A program made the translations under genes and the position numbers. From DATMFV01 sp964651005 (GTDB taxonomy: Bacteria > Verrucomicrobiota > Verrucomicrobiia > Chthoniobacterales > Chthoniobacteraceae): DNA of 19,019 nt. The notes under the pieces were generated by a model that saw nothing but the letters and a program-made list of their open reading frames with translations, was not told the origin of the DNA and ran no database searches. The stretch lies in the NCBI GenBank assembly GCA_964651005.1, contig CAZYVL010000044.1:1-19019 (forward strand), written 5' to 3'. Positions 7,516 through 15,835 of the stretch are shown piece by piece; within the stretch, counting starts at the first letter, position 1, and the number at the start of each line of letters is the position of its first letter.

Positions 7516-9303
7516 ATGAACCCTCGTCTCCGCGATTCCCGCCGCCTCCTCTGGCTCTCCCTCCTCAGCCTCGGGCTGGGCGCCTTCATGGCCCCGGTTT
7601 CCCAGTTTCTCTTTTGGCTCATCGAGGCGATCACCGGCGTCGCGTTCTTCGGCGCGCCCGGCCATCACCCCTCCGGCCCGGTCGGCCATTCCCTCGGCCT
7701 CGCGGTCATCCTGATCCCCGTGATCGGCGGGGTGATCGTCGGGATCATGGCGCGCTACGGCTCCCCCGCCATCCGGGGCCACGGCATCCCCGAGGCGATG
7801 GAACAAGTGCTCGAAAACTCCAGCCGCATCCCCGCCCGGATCACCTGGCTCAAGCCGCTCTCCGCCGCCATCTCCATCGGCACGGGCGGCCCGTTCGGCG
7901 CGGAAGGCCCGATCATCGCCACCGGCGGCGCGGGCGGCTCGCTCATCGGGCAGATCTTCCCCTCCTCGCCCAGCGACCGCAAGACGCTCCTTGCCGCCGG
8001 GGCCGCCGCCGGCATGGCCGCGACCTTCGCCTGCCCGCTCTCGGCGATCCTCCTCGCCGTGGAGCTGCTCCTCTTCGAGTTCAAGGCCCGTTCGCTCGTG
8101 CCCGTCACGCTCGCCGTCTGTGCCGCCTCGGCCATCCGGGCCGTCTGGCTCGGCACGCACCCGGTCTTCGGAATGGCCGCCCCGCTCCCCGCGCCGACCG
8201 TCTCGGCCTTCTTCGCGCTGCTCTTTCTCGCCGCCGTCATGGGCGTGCTCGCCTTTCTCATCAACAAAGTGGTCTACCTCGTCGAGGAAGGGTTTGAAAA
8301 ACTCCCGTGCCACTGGATGTGGTGGCCCGCCATCGGGGGGCTTGGAGTGGGCGTCGTCGGTTACTTCGAGCCGCACACGCTCGGCGTCGGTTACAGCAAC
8401 ATCATGACCAACCTCGACGGCGCGCTCCCCGCCGTCGCGATCCTGCTCCTCTGCACGCTCAAGTTCGTTTCCTGGAGCGTCGCTCTCGGGAGCGGCACTT
8501 CCGGGGGAACGCTCGCCCCGTTGATGACCATCGGCAGCGGCCTCGGGCTAGTCGCGGGGGTTCTCCTGCAACCGCTCGTCCCCAGCCTCAATATCCACCT
8601 CGCCGCGCTCGTCGGCATGGCGTGCATCTTTGGCGGCGCTTCGCAGACGTTGCTCGCCTCCGCCGTCTTCGCCTACGAGACCACCGGCCAGGCCAACGCG
8701 ATCTTCCCCCTCCTGGCCGCCTGCGCCGTCACCCTGCTGGTGGTCCGCGCGCTCGGGAAAACCTCGATCATGACGGAAAAAATCGTACGCCGGGGGGTCA
8801 GCGTGCCCGCAGAGTTCGGGGCGGATGTTTTCGAACACACCACGGTGAGCAAAGTGATGGAGAAAAAGATCGCCACCGTCCCCGGCTCGATGCCGCTTGA
8901 CGAGTTTGGCCGGTGCGTCGCCGGGAACGACCCGCAATTTGTGAACCGGCAGGCGTATCCCGTCGTCGATGAAGCCGGGCTGCTCGTCGGCATGATCACC
9001 CGGGGCGATCTCGTCCGGAGTTCCCACGCCCCGACCCCGATCATGACCGTGCGCGACGCCGCCACCTCCCGCCTCGTTGTCACCTACCCGGAGGAAACCC
9101 TGGATGTCGCCATCCAGAAGCTCCTCTCCAACGACATCGGGCGGCTGCCCGTGGTCGATCCGAAGGAGCCGACCCGGCTCGTCGGCTTCCTGAGCCGCGC
9201 CTGCGTCCTCTCCGCCCGGTGGAAGCTCATCCAGGAGGAGACCTCCGGAGAGAGCCGCAAAAGCTGGAGGTGGAGCAAACCTTCCGCCCCCGCGAAGGCG
9301 TAA
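7516..9303 (+). CDS. ClC-type anion channel/transporter with two CBS domains
   Basis: A 595-residue inner-membrane protein of the ClC family, which move Cl- or related anions as channels or H+ antiporters. The membrane domain (about 10-425) has RGHGIPEAM (87-95, the GSGIP motif), GPFGAEGP (125-132, the GxEGP motif) whose Glu130 fits the gating glutamate, and GSGTSGGTLAPL (325-336, the GxFxP motif with changes). Two CBS domains follow (about 445-500 and 507-565), with VMEKKIATVPG and LPVVD features; such pairs often sense adenine nucleotides. Several anion-site positions differ from E. coli CLC-ec1: His89 replaces the Ser, Met419 replaces the central Tyr, and Leu184 aligns with the proton-glutamate position. 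These alignments are by eye. The ATG at 7516 is 23 bases past the gap, so an upstream start is possible but not needed. It is convergent with the next gene. Confidence 0.94.
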   Translation: MNPRLRDSRRLLWLSLLSLGLGAFMAPVSQFLFWLIEAITGVAFFGAPGHHPSGPVGHSLGLAVILIPVIGGVIVGIMARYGSPAIRGHGIPEAMEQVLENSSRIPARITWLKPLSAAISIGTGGPFGAEGPIIATGGAGGSLIGQIFPSSPSDRKTLLAAGAAAGMAATFACPLSAILLAVELLLFEFKARSLVPVTLAVCAASAIRAVWLGTHPVFGMAAPLPAPTVSAFFALLFLAAVMGVLAFLINKVVYLVEEGFEKLPCHWMWWPAIGGLGVGVVGYFEPHTLGVGYSNIMTNLDGALPAVAILLLCTLKFVSWSVALGSGTSGGTLAPLMTIGSGLGLVAGVLLQPLVPSLNIHLAALVGMACIFGGASQTLLASAVFAYETTGQANAIFPLLAACAVTLLVVRALGKTSIMTEKIVRRGVSVPAEFGADVFEHTTVSKVMEKKIATVPGSMPLDEFGRCVAGNDPQFVNRQAYPVVDEAGLLVGMITRGDLVRSSHAPTPIMTVRDAATSRLVVTYPEETLDVAIQKLLSNDIGRLPVVDPKEPTRLVGFLSRACVLSARWKLIQEETSGESRKSWRWSKPSAPAKA

Positions 9304-9333
9304 TCCGGCCCTGCTCAATAGTGCAGCTGGAGT

Positions 9334-11070
9334 CTACTCCCCCGCGAACATCGGCGCGAGCGGCCCGTGGAGCAGGCTTTCAAAGAGCGCCATGAAGGAC
9401 GATCTCTCGTCGCCTCGGGCAAGCATGGTTTCCGCCACATTGCGGGCAAGCGCCGGTTTCCCCTGCGCCACGAACCCGGCGGCAATCGCCACCGCCGCCT
9501 GCTCGTTGTACCCGAAGTCGGGTTTGAGTTCGTTGGCCACATCCTTCCAGCGTTTTTGGCCGCTGAGAACGGCCTGCGCAGTCTGGTAGGCGGGCCGGTT
9601 GCTCTTGTACTGGAGAAGCGCCGTGAGGAGCGACTGCGCCCGCGCGGAATCGTGGTCGTGCAAGGCGCGCAAGAGCAGAACGGTCCGGCCCGTGATGTTC
9701 CAGGGCCGCTTGGCGTCGAAGCGTTCCGCAGCGGTGCTCGCCCCCTCCCAATCGCCCCAGAGCACCCCGTAAACGGCGAGATCGAAGGCTTCGTTGAGCG
9801 GGGCCGTGGCCGGGTCGAGCTTGAGCTTCGGGATGTCTTTCATCGCAAGGAATTTCTCCTTCATCCCGTGCCGCATGTAGAACGCCTTCAGCCAGTCATT
9901 GGCGAGCGGGTCCGGTGTGAACGTCGCGTATTGCTTCTCCGCCTCCTCCAGTTTGCCCGCTTTCTCCAGGGCGCGCACGGCGTCGATGCGCGCCTGCGCC
10001 CCGCAGCGTTCCCGCAGTTCCTGGAACTCCGTGCCGTAAAAATAGCCGTTCTCGCGAATGGGACCCAGCTCCAGGAAAAGCCGCGAGGCCGTCTCGGCAT
10101 CGCCCTTGATCGCCGCCAGCTTGCAGAGGCTGCTGCGGGCGCGCCAGGAGGCGAGATGATCCCGAGAGCGCATCCCGTGTTCGAACCCGCGCTTGGCGCG
10201 CGCGTAATCCGCCTTGGACTCCTTGAAAAAGTCCTCCCCGGCGCTCCCCGCCTTCCGCATAATCAGCCTGGCGTAGAGCAGGTCTCCTTTTTCTCCGGGA
10301 AGGTGATTGGCGGCTTCCGTGGCAAAGTCTTCCAGGTCATCTTCATCGCCCTGCCACTTCGGCAGCAGAATCTCGCCTTTGTACCAATAAAGCGGAGAGT
10401 ATTCCTTCGCAATCGCCACGCCGCCTTCGAAATAACGGTTCATCTGCGAAAGACTCCAGCCCTGCCCCATCGCAATGGTGAGCCAAACGCAGAAATAGTG
10501 CGGGTCATCCACTTTTTCCGGCGGGAGCGCGACGAGCACCTCCGCGGCTTTGTCGAGGCGCTCTTTCAAGAGCTTCCACCCCTCCTTCGTCACCGTGGAG
10601 GCCCATCCGTAGCCGCGCGCCTTCCAGGCATACTCGGTCCACCAGTTGCCCAGGGCGATCCGGGCCGCCGAGGATTCCGGCACGGCAGCGAGCCACTCTT
10701 CGATCTCCTGGCGGCGTTGGAGGAATTTCTGCTCGGAATCAGAGTTGGCACACTGGATCGCGCCATAGAAAGTCCCAAGGTCAGGATCGGTTTGCTCGAT
10801 CTGGTACCCCTTCGCCTTGATGGAGGCGACGAGCGTCTCCAGCGCTGCGTAGTCTTTCCTTTGCAGCAGCGAGAGGGTGCTGCGGACGGAGGGCGGCCTT
10901 TTGGCGGGAGCCTTGGCCGGGATTTCGGTTTTGGCCGGAGCCTCCCCGGCAGCGCCAAGCGGCAGCGGCGCGAGAATGGCCAGCGGAAGCGCAACACCAC
11001 CAAGCAGGGAGGCACACCGCAGAAAGTTTTTCAGCGAGGGGAGCGGAAAAGCGGAGGGGAGAGGGGACAT
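9334..11070 (-). CDS. secreted DUF4034-like helical repeat protein
   Basis: This 578-residue product has a signal peptide (about 1-43): a basic n-region with KNFLR, a hydrophobic core, and an Ala-rich cut region. A Pro/Ala/Lys linker (about 44-60) follows. The mature part is helical and TPR-like. The blocks EEWLAAVPESSAARIALGNW (about 124-143), AWKARGYGWAS (148-158), and ILLPKWQGDEDDLEDFATEA (234-253) resemble DUF4034-type proteins of unknown function. The second half has TPR-like helix pairs rich in Ala and Leu. I assign no catalytic role. The start at 11068-11070 was picked because the signal peptide begins there; the frame stays open upstream but that extension overlaps the MATE gene and lacks any signal. 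No Shine-Dalgarno precedes it. It is convergent with ClC and divergent from MATE. The DUF assignment is moderate; export is more certain. Confidence 0.72.
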   Translation of the reverse strand: MSPLPSAFPLPSLKNFLRCASLLGGVALPLAILAPLPLGAAGEAPAKTEIPAKAPAKRPPSVRSTLSLLQRKDYAALETLVASIKAKGYQIEQTDPDLGTFYGAIQCANSDSEQKFLQRRQEIEEWLAAVPESSAARIALGNWWTEYAWKARGYGWASTVTKEGWKLLKERLDKAAEVLVALPPEKVDDPHYFCVWLTIAMGQGWSLSQMNRYFEGGVAIAKEYSPLYWYKGEILLPKWQGDEDDLEDFATEAANHLPGEKGDLLYARLIMRKAGSAGEDFFKESKADYARAKRGFEHGMRSRDHLASWRARSSLCKLAAIKGDAETASRLFLELGPIRENGYFYGTEFQELRERCGAQARIDAVRALEKAGKLEEAEKQYATFTPDPLANDWLKAFYMRHGMKEKFLAMKDIPKLKLDPATAPLNEAFDLAVYGVLWGDWEGASTAAERFDAKRPWNITGRTVLLLRALHDHDSARAQSLLTALLQYKSNRPAYQTAQAVLSGQKRWKDVANELKPDFGYNEQAAVAIAAGFVAQGKPALARNVAETMLARGDERSSFMALFESLLHGPLAPMFAGE

Positions 11071-11094
11071 GGGGGACGACTTTACCAAGCCGGA

Positions 11095-11105
11095 TTCCGC
11101 CGGAA
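11095..11105. promoter_or_regulatory. perfect inverted repeat TTCCGcCGGAA, possible operator
   Basis: A perfect 5+1+5 inverted repeat lies 25 bases upstream of the minus-strand gene start at 11070, where a regulator could act. It is short enough to occur by chance in GC-rich DNA. Confidence 0.2.
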
Positions 11106-11168
11106 CAAACCAAAACGGGGTGCGGGAACACGCCTGCGCTCGCGCTCGCCTCTGCTCCGGGGATTTCA

Positions 11169-11202
11169 TTGACGGCGGAGGGAAATTTTTTTTATCCTCC
11201 GC
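11169..11202 (+). promoter_or_regulatory. possible -35 box next to a perfect inverted repeat
   Basis: TTGACG (11169-11174) resembles a -35 box. Immediately after it GCGGAGG (11175-11181) and CCTCCGC (11196-11202) form a 7-base perfect inverted repeat around an A3T8 spacer. A weak -10 (TTTATC, 11191-11196) would overlap the right arm at a 16-base spacing. The repeat could be an operator or an RNA hairpin. The promoter reading is weak. Confidence 0.25.
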
Positions 11203-11214
11203 AACAGAACGGCA

Positions 11215-11275
11215 TCCTCTCCTCTCTCCCTCTTTCGCCGTTTTTTGTTGGTTTTTTTTGTTGGTTGTTTGTTGG
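11215..11275 (+). other. pyrimidine tract followed by G/T-only tract
   Basis: Bases 11215-11236 are only C and T (22 bases). Bases 11240-11275 are only G and T (36 bases) and contain TTTGTTGG three times (11244, 11257, 11268). This is the strongest strand asymmetry in the window. It lies between the inverted repeat and the terminator hairpin, in the probable MATE leader. Confidence 0.8.
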
Positions 11276-11280
11276 AAGCT

Positions 11281-11314
11281 CCGCCCCCGGACGCCCCGGG
11301 GGCGGAACTTTTTT
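11281..11314 (+). terminator. strong intrinsic terminator upstream of MATE
   Basis: A perfect 10-base stem CCGCCCCCGG / CCGGGGGCGG closes on the loop ACGCC and is followed by AAC and six Ts (11309-11314). It works only on the plus strand, because the other side lacks a T-run. No plus-strand gene ends upstream of it within 1.9 kb (ClC ends at 9303 and the gene between is on the minus strand). It therefore probably ends a short leader or small RNA ahead of MATE, whose start is 51 bases further on. Confidence 0.75.
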
Positions 11315-11365
11315 GCCGGGGTTGCCCGCCGCGCCAGGGCCGCGTAAGCTTCGCCCCCCTCTTTT

Positions 11366-12760
11366 TTGAAACCGACCGCCTTCCAGAACGCAACCCGCGC
11401 GCTCCTGCATGAAAACCGGCTGACGCTCCGGCTCGCGGCTCCGATGATCGCGGGGCAGGTGGGGCAGATCCTCATCGGCTGGGCCGACACGATCATGGTG
11501 GCGCACCTCGGGGTGCTCGCGCTGGCGGCGTGTGCGTTTGCGGTGATGATGGTCAATGTGTTCCTGGTGTTCGGGTTCGGGCTGACCTCCTCCGTATCGA
11601 TCCGCGTCTCGCACGCCGTCGGTGCGAAGCGGCCGCGCGAGGCGGGCGAACTGCTGATCGCGGGCACGGTCAAAGGCGCGCTCGCCGGGCTGCTCATGGT
11701 CGGCCTCATGTACGCGGCGCTCCCGTGGCTTTCGCACCTGGGGCAAGACCCCCGCGTTCTGGCCGAGGGGAGGGGCTTGATGATTCTGCTCGGCTGGTCG
11801 GTGCTCCCGGTGCTGCTGACCATCGTGGGGAAGAATTTCTCCGAATCGCTCGGGCGGCCCTGGCTTCCGTTCTGGATCATGATGGGAGGCGTGGTGCTCA
11901 ACATCGGGCTGAACTGGCTGTTCATCGGCGGGCGCTGGGGGATGCCCGCCCTTGGGGTGGCCGGGGCGGGGATGGGCACGCTGCTCGCGCGGACGGCGGT
12001 GGCCGTGGCCCTCTTTGCCGCGCTCCTCGCCGGGAAGGGGTACCGCCCCTACCTGGTTTGGAAGATCTCGCGGGAGACCCTTTTCCTCCGGCTCGGCTCG
12101 CTGCTCCGGGTCGGCCTCCCTTCCGGCGCGCATCTGCTGGGGGAGGTGGGCCTTTTCGCCGCAGCGACGTTGATGATGGGGTGGGTGGGGGAGACCGCGC
12201 TGGCCGCGCACCAGGTCGCCATCACCTGCACCTCCACGGCGTTCATGTTTCCGCTCGGCTTCGCCTTCGCGGTGACGGTGCGGGTGGGGCACGCTGTCGG
12301 GGCGGGGGAGTTGCACCGCGTGCGGCCCATCACCTTCGGCGCGCTCGCGATGGGGAGCGTCGTCATGGGGGCATTCGCCCTCTTTTTCCTGACGGCAGGC
12401 GGCTGGGTGGCGCGCTGTTTCGTGGAAGACCCGGAGGTGGTGCGGCTGACGGCAACGCTGCTGGCGATCTCCGCGTGCTTTTCCATTTTTGACGGCGGCC
12501 AGGCGGTGGCGATGGGTGCCTTGCGCGGCCTTGCCGACGTGCGGGTTCCGATGCTCTTCATCTACATCGCCTATTGGGCCATCGCCCTCCCCGCCGGGTA
12601 CGGGCTGGCTTTTCACGCCGGGTGGGGAGGCGCGGGAATCTGGACGGGCCTGCTGATCGGCCTCTTTTGCGCGGCGCTCGCCATCGTCGCCCGCTTCTGC
12701 ATCCAGAGCCGCAAGCCCGTGGCCGCTGCCGTGAGCCGCGAAGCGGTGGAGCTGTTTTGA
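11366..12760 (+). CDS. MATE family multidrug/toxin efflux transporter
   Basis: A 464-residue inner-membrane transporter of the MATE family, which exports cationic drugs or metabolites in exchange for Na+ or H+. Twelve hydrophobic helices in two similar halves are apparent. The first helix has APMIAGQVGQILIGWADTIM (25-44), the usual family opening with the DT near its end. NIGLNWLFIGG (about 179-189) followed by LGVAGAGMGTLLAR is the conserved helix-loop near the end of the first half. The second half repeats the pattern with LPSGAHLLGEVGLFAAATLM. The start is TTG at 11366, the only start-like codon between an in-frame TAA (11345) and the first helix; the next ATG in frame (11444) would cut into helix one. 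No Shine-Dalgarno is visible. A terminator lies 51 bases upstream, so expression may depend on anti-termination. Substrate cannot be told. It is convergent with ftsH, 21 bases away. Confidence 0.93.
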   Translation: MKPTAFQNATRALLHENRLTLRLAAPMIAGQVGQILIGWADTIMVAHLGVLALAACAFAVMMVNVFLVFGFGLTSSVSIRVSHAVGAKRPREAGELLIAGTVKGALAGLLMVGLMYAALPWLSHLGQDPRVLAEGRGLMILLGWSVLPVLLTIVGKNFSESLGRPWLPFWIMMGGVVLNIGLNWLFIGGRWGMPALGVAGAGMGTLLARTAVAVALFAALLAGKGYRPYLVWKISRETLFLRLGSLLRVGLPSGAHLLGEVGLFAAATLMMGWVGETALAAHQVAITCTSTAFMFPLGFAFAVTVRVGHAVGAGELHRVRPITFGALAMGSVVMGAFALFFLTAGGWVARCFVEDPEVVRLTATLLAISACFSIFDGGQAVAMGALRGLADVRVPMLFIYIAYWAIALPAGYGLAFHAGWGGAGIWTGLLIGLFCAALAIVARFCIQSRKPVAAAVSREAVELF

Positions 12761-12781
12761 CCCGGGGCTACCGCCCAGCAG

Positions 12782-14758
12782 CTATCCCGGGATTTCCGCC
12801 CCCGGCGGCGCGGGCTGGCGGATGAGCCGGTAGAACGCGGGGCCATCAAGCGTTTCGTGCCGGATGAGTTCCTCGGCGACGAGTTCGAGCTGCGCGCGGT
12901 GGGCAAGCAGCAGTTCGCTCGCGTCGGTATAGCACTCCTCCAGCGTCCGTGTGACCTCCCGGTCGATGATCTGCGCGGTCGCCTCGCTGCAATCCCGCAC
13001 GAAGCTCCCGTCCGGCGCGGTGACATACGGCGACGGATCCGCGTGCACCGTCCGCGCCAGCCCGGCTTTCTCGTTCATGCCGTAGACGCAGACCATCTGC
13101 CGCGCCATCGCCGTGGCGCGCTCCAGATCGTTTTCCGCGCCGGTGGTGATCTCGCCGAAGACGATCTGTTCGGCGGCGCGCCCGCCCAGCAGCCCGCGGA
13201 TGCGGTCGAGAATCCCTTCGCGCGTCATCAGGAACTGCTGCTCGGTGGGGAGCTGCATGGTGTAGCCGAGCGCCGCGCGCCCGCGCGGAATGATGCTGAT
13301 CTTGCGCACCGGGTCGGCGTTCTTGCTGTGCGCGGCGACAACGGCGTGGCCCGTCTCGTGATAGGCGACGCGCCGCTTTTCGTCCTCGCAGAGCCGACGG
13401 CTCTTGCGCTCCGGCCCGGCGATCACCTTTTCAAGCGCTTCCTCCAGATCGCTCTGCGCGATGGCCTTCGCCCGGCGGCGCGCGGCCAGCAGCGCCGCTT
13501 CGTTGAGCGTATTGGAGAGGTCCGCGCCCGAGAAACCGGGAGTGGCCCGCGCGATGTCGCGCAGGTTCACCGTCTCCTCCAGCGGCTTGCCCCGGGAGTG
13601 GACCTTCAGGATCGCCTCCCGGCCATCGAGATCGGGCGAATCGACGATGATCTGCCGGTCGAAACGCCCCGGGCGCAGCAGCGCGCGGTCGAGCACTTCC
13701 GGGCGGTTCGTCGCAGCGAGCACGATGATGCCGACATTCGGGTCGAAGCCGTCGAGTTCCACCAAAAGCTGGTTGAGCGTCTGTTCGCGTTCGTCATGCC
13801 CGCCCACGCCGACCTGCACGCCGCGCTGGCGGCCAATGGCGTCGAGTTCATCAATGAAAATGATGCACGGGGCCTGCCCCTTCGCCTGCACGAAGAGATC
13901 GCGCACCCGCGCCGCCCCGACGCCGACGAACATCTCCACGAACTCGCTCCCGCTGAGCGAAAAGAACGGCACCTTCGCCTCGCCCGCGACGGCGCGGCCA
14001 AGCAGCGTCTTGCCGGTGCCGGGCGGGCCAACCAGCAACGCCCCCTTCGGGATGCGCGCGCCGAGCGCCTGGTAGCGCGCCGGGTGCTTGAGAAAATCGA
14101 CCACCTCCTCCAGCTCGAACTTCGCCTCATCGCACCCGGCCACGTCGGCGAAGGAGACGCCGGTGTTTTTGTCCACCAGGATGCGGGCGCGGCTCTTGCC
14201 GATGCCGAGGATCGCCTGCCCCGCGGAGCCGCTCATGCTCCGGCTGATCCAGAACCAGAAGAGGATCATCAACCCGAGCGGCAGCAGCCACGAGCCGAGA
14301 AGCTGGGTGACGAACCCGGGGCGCTGGCCCGCGAAGCGGACCCCGGCGGCCTGGAGTTCCTCCACGAGCTTCGGGTCTTCAAGCCGCGTCGTGCGAAACC
14401 AGTACCCGCCCTTCTCCGCCGCCGGGGCCGTGGCCGCGTTTTCGCCCACGGCAGGGGGAGAGGCGGGCGGAGGCCGTGGCGCGCCGGTGGCAGGGGGAGG
14501 AGGGGCTGTTCCCGTTGCCGTCGTCGTCGCATGGCCGGTGATCTCGGTTTCGCCGATCGCCACCTCGGAGAGAGCCTTCCGCGCCACCAGCGCCTTGAAC
14601 TCGCTGTAGGGGATCGTCTTGCGGTTCGCGCTCAGGAGAAGCGCCTGCCACCCCCAGAGAAGAAAAAGCGCGATGCCGACTTGCAGGAGAATCCAGCCCC
14701 ATTTGCCTTTTCCGGAAGGGGACATCGGGTTCTGCTCTGGTGGGGGCGGCTGCGGCAT
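12782..14758 (-). CDS. ftsH: ATP-dependent zinc metalloprotease FtsH
   Basis: A 658-residue membrane-bound AAA+ protease that extracts and degrades membrane and some cytosolic proteins as a hexamer. A first membrane helix (about 19-43) is followed by a periplasmic region (44-150) and a second helix (about 150-171). The AAA domain has Walker A GPPGTGKT (244-251), pore loop MFVGVG (276-281), Walker B IIFIDELDA and the second region of homology ATNRPEVLDRALLRPGRFDR. The protease domain has HETGH (467-471; the usual motif is HEAGH) and Asp544 in GAENDLERAT as the third zinc ligand. All catalytic elements are present. The periplasmic region carries an unusual Pro/Ala/Thr-rich insert (about 77-117). 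The start at 14758 gives MPQPPPPEQN; ATG at 14725 (MSPSGKG) is an alternative giving 647 residues. The longer open frame to 15001 overlaps the divergent gene and was not used. Confidence 0.97.
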   Translation of the reverse strand: MPQPPPPEQNPMSPSGKGKWGWILLQVGIALFLLWGWQALLLSANRKTIPYSEFKALVARKALSEVAIGETEITGHATTTATGTAPPPPATGAPRPPPASPPAVGENAATAPAAEKGGYWFRTTRLEDPKLVEELQAAGVRFAGQRPGFVTQLLGSWLLPLGLMILFWFWISRSMSGSAGQAILGIGKSRARILVDKNTGVSFADVAGCDEAKFELEEVVDFLKHPARYQALGARIPKGALLVGPPGTGKTLLGRAVAGEAKVPFFSLSGSEFVEMFVGVGAARVRDLFVQAKGQAPCIIFIDELDAIGRQRGVQVGVGGHDEREQTLNQLLVELDGFDPNVGIIVLAATNRPEVLDRALLRPGRFDRQIIVDSPDLDGREAILKVHSRGKPLEETVNLRDIARATPGFSGADLSNTLNEAALLAARRRAKAIAQSDLEEALEKVIAGPERKSRRLCEDEKRRVAYHETGHAVVAAHSKNADPVRKISIIPRGRAALGYTMQLPTEQQFLMTREGILDRIRGLLGGRAAEQIVFGEITTGAENDLERATAMARQMVCVYGMNEKAGLARTVHADPSPYVTAPDGSFVRDCSEATAQIIDREVTRTLEECYTDASELLLAHRAQLELVAEELIRHETLDGPAFYRLIRQPAPPGAEIPG

Positions 14759-14861
14759 CGTTCTGCTTAACCTTATCTGGATCGGATTGCGGAGCGGGAT
14801 TTGGCCGGGCAGCCCCGCCCGGTTCTCTTGACGGGGGCGATTCCCTCCCGTAGAACCGCCC

Positions 14862-15824
14862 TTGGTGTGCCCTGCCCGACATTGGATCGCGATCGCCTGC
14901 TTCTGGACGGTCGCCACGGCCGCCACCCTCGGGATGGCCGGTACGGCGAATGCAGCCGCCGGGCTGCTGCCCGGAGAGGCAGGGCGGCGCGCGCTCGCCA
15001 TCGCCCCGGAGAGCTGGCATCGCGAGGAGACCCCGCACTTCGTGCTTCACTTCGCGAGCCATTCCATCGCCGCTCCCGTCGGCGTCGAGGCGGAGTTCTA
15101 TTACCGCGTCATTACCAAGGAACTCGGGGTGGAGACGGACCCGGACGCCGCCGTGGGGGGGGAGGAGAAGGCGCATCTCTATCTTTTCGAGACGGAGGCA
15201 GGCTGGGCGGAGTTCATCCGCTCGGCGAGCCTGGAGACGTGGACCGGCGCCGTTGCCATCGGCGACGAACTCTTTCTCCCGCGCTACCCGCGCTACCGCT
15301 TCAAGGGGAACGCGCTGGGGCATGAGATCGCGCACCTGCTCGTGCGCCGCCACCTTGGGGAGCCGAGGGAGCCGGGGCAACCAGGCCATCTGCCGCTCTG
15401 GCTTTCGGAGGGGTTCGCGGAGGAGGTCTCCTCGCGGGCGTACGCGGCGTTTTACCGCGCGCGCGGTTTCCGGGCCAAACCGCTGGTCCGCGCCCCCGCC
15501 ACGCCGTTCCCGCTCGCGGAGCTGTTGAAGATGACCGCCTATCCGCCCGCACTGCGCGTGAGCGATTTTTACCGGCAGTCGCGCCAGCTCGTCGGGTTCC
15601 TCCGCGCGGAAGGGGGAGCCGCGCCGTTTGCCCGTTTTCTGCGCGCGATGGCCGGAGGAGCGGAGGTGGAGGAGGCTTTGCAGACGGCGTTCGGCGGGCG
15701 ATGGGCTTCCGTGGAGGCGCTGGAAGCGGAGTTTGCCAAAGAGCCGGGCGAAGCCCAACCTGGCGAAGCCCCGGACAAGCCAGAGGCGCGACGGTGTTCC
15801 CCTGCGCCCGGTTTTTCAAGCTGA
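14862..15824 (+). CDS. secreted gluzincin-like metallopeptidase, first of a tandem pair
   Basis: A 320-residue product with a signal peptide (about 1-33, ending at an Ala-rich ANAAAG site). The motif HEIAH (154-158) and the downstream Glu183 in LSEGFAEE form the HExxH-E zinc set of gluzincins, like the peptidase MA/M1-type fold. The upstream segment HFVLHFASHS and YLFETEAGWAEFIR fits the beta strand and edge region of that fold. Substrate is unknown. The tail (about 293-320) is Pro/Glu/Ala-rich. The start is TTG at 14862 or GTG at 14865; the frame is closed upstream and neither has a clear Shine-Dalgarno. The next gene is similar, starts 12 bases past the stop, and probably shares the operon. 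It diverges from ftsH across 103 bases. Zinc protease identity is fairly sure; peptidase activity is unproven. Confidence 0.78.
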   Translation: MVCPARHWIAIACFWTVATAATLGMAGTANAAAGLLPGEAGRRALAIAPESWHREETPHFVLHFASHSIAAPVGVEAEFYYRVITKELGVETDPDAAVGGEEKAHLYLFETEAGWAEFIRSASLETWTGAVAIGDELFLPRYPRYRFKGNALGHEIAHLLVRRHLGEPREPGQPGHLPLWLSEGFAEEVSSRAYAAFYRARGFRAKPLVRAPATPFPLAELLKMTAYPPALRVSDFYRQSRQLVGFLRAEGGAAPFARFLRAMAGGAEVEEALQTAFGGRWASVEALEAEFAKEPGEAQPGEAPDKPEARRCSPAPGFSS

Positions 15825-15835
15825 TCTCCCCGGCC

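Noticed and set aside
11071..11979. N-terminal extension of the DUF4034-like frame
   Set aside because: It overlaps the MATE coding region on the other strand and has no signal peptide; the signal peptide starts at 11070.
14759..15001. N-terminal extension of the ftsH frame
   Set aside because: It overlaps the divergent secreted protein and resembles nothing in FtsH.
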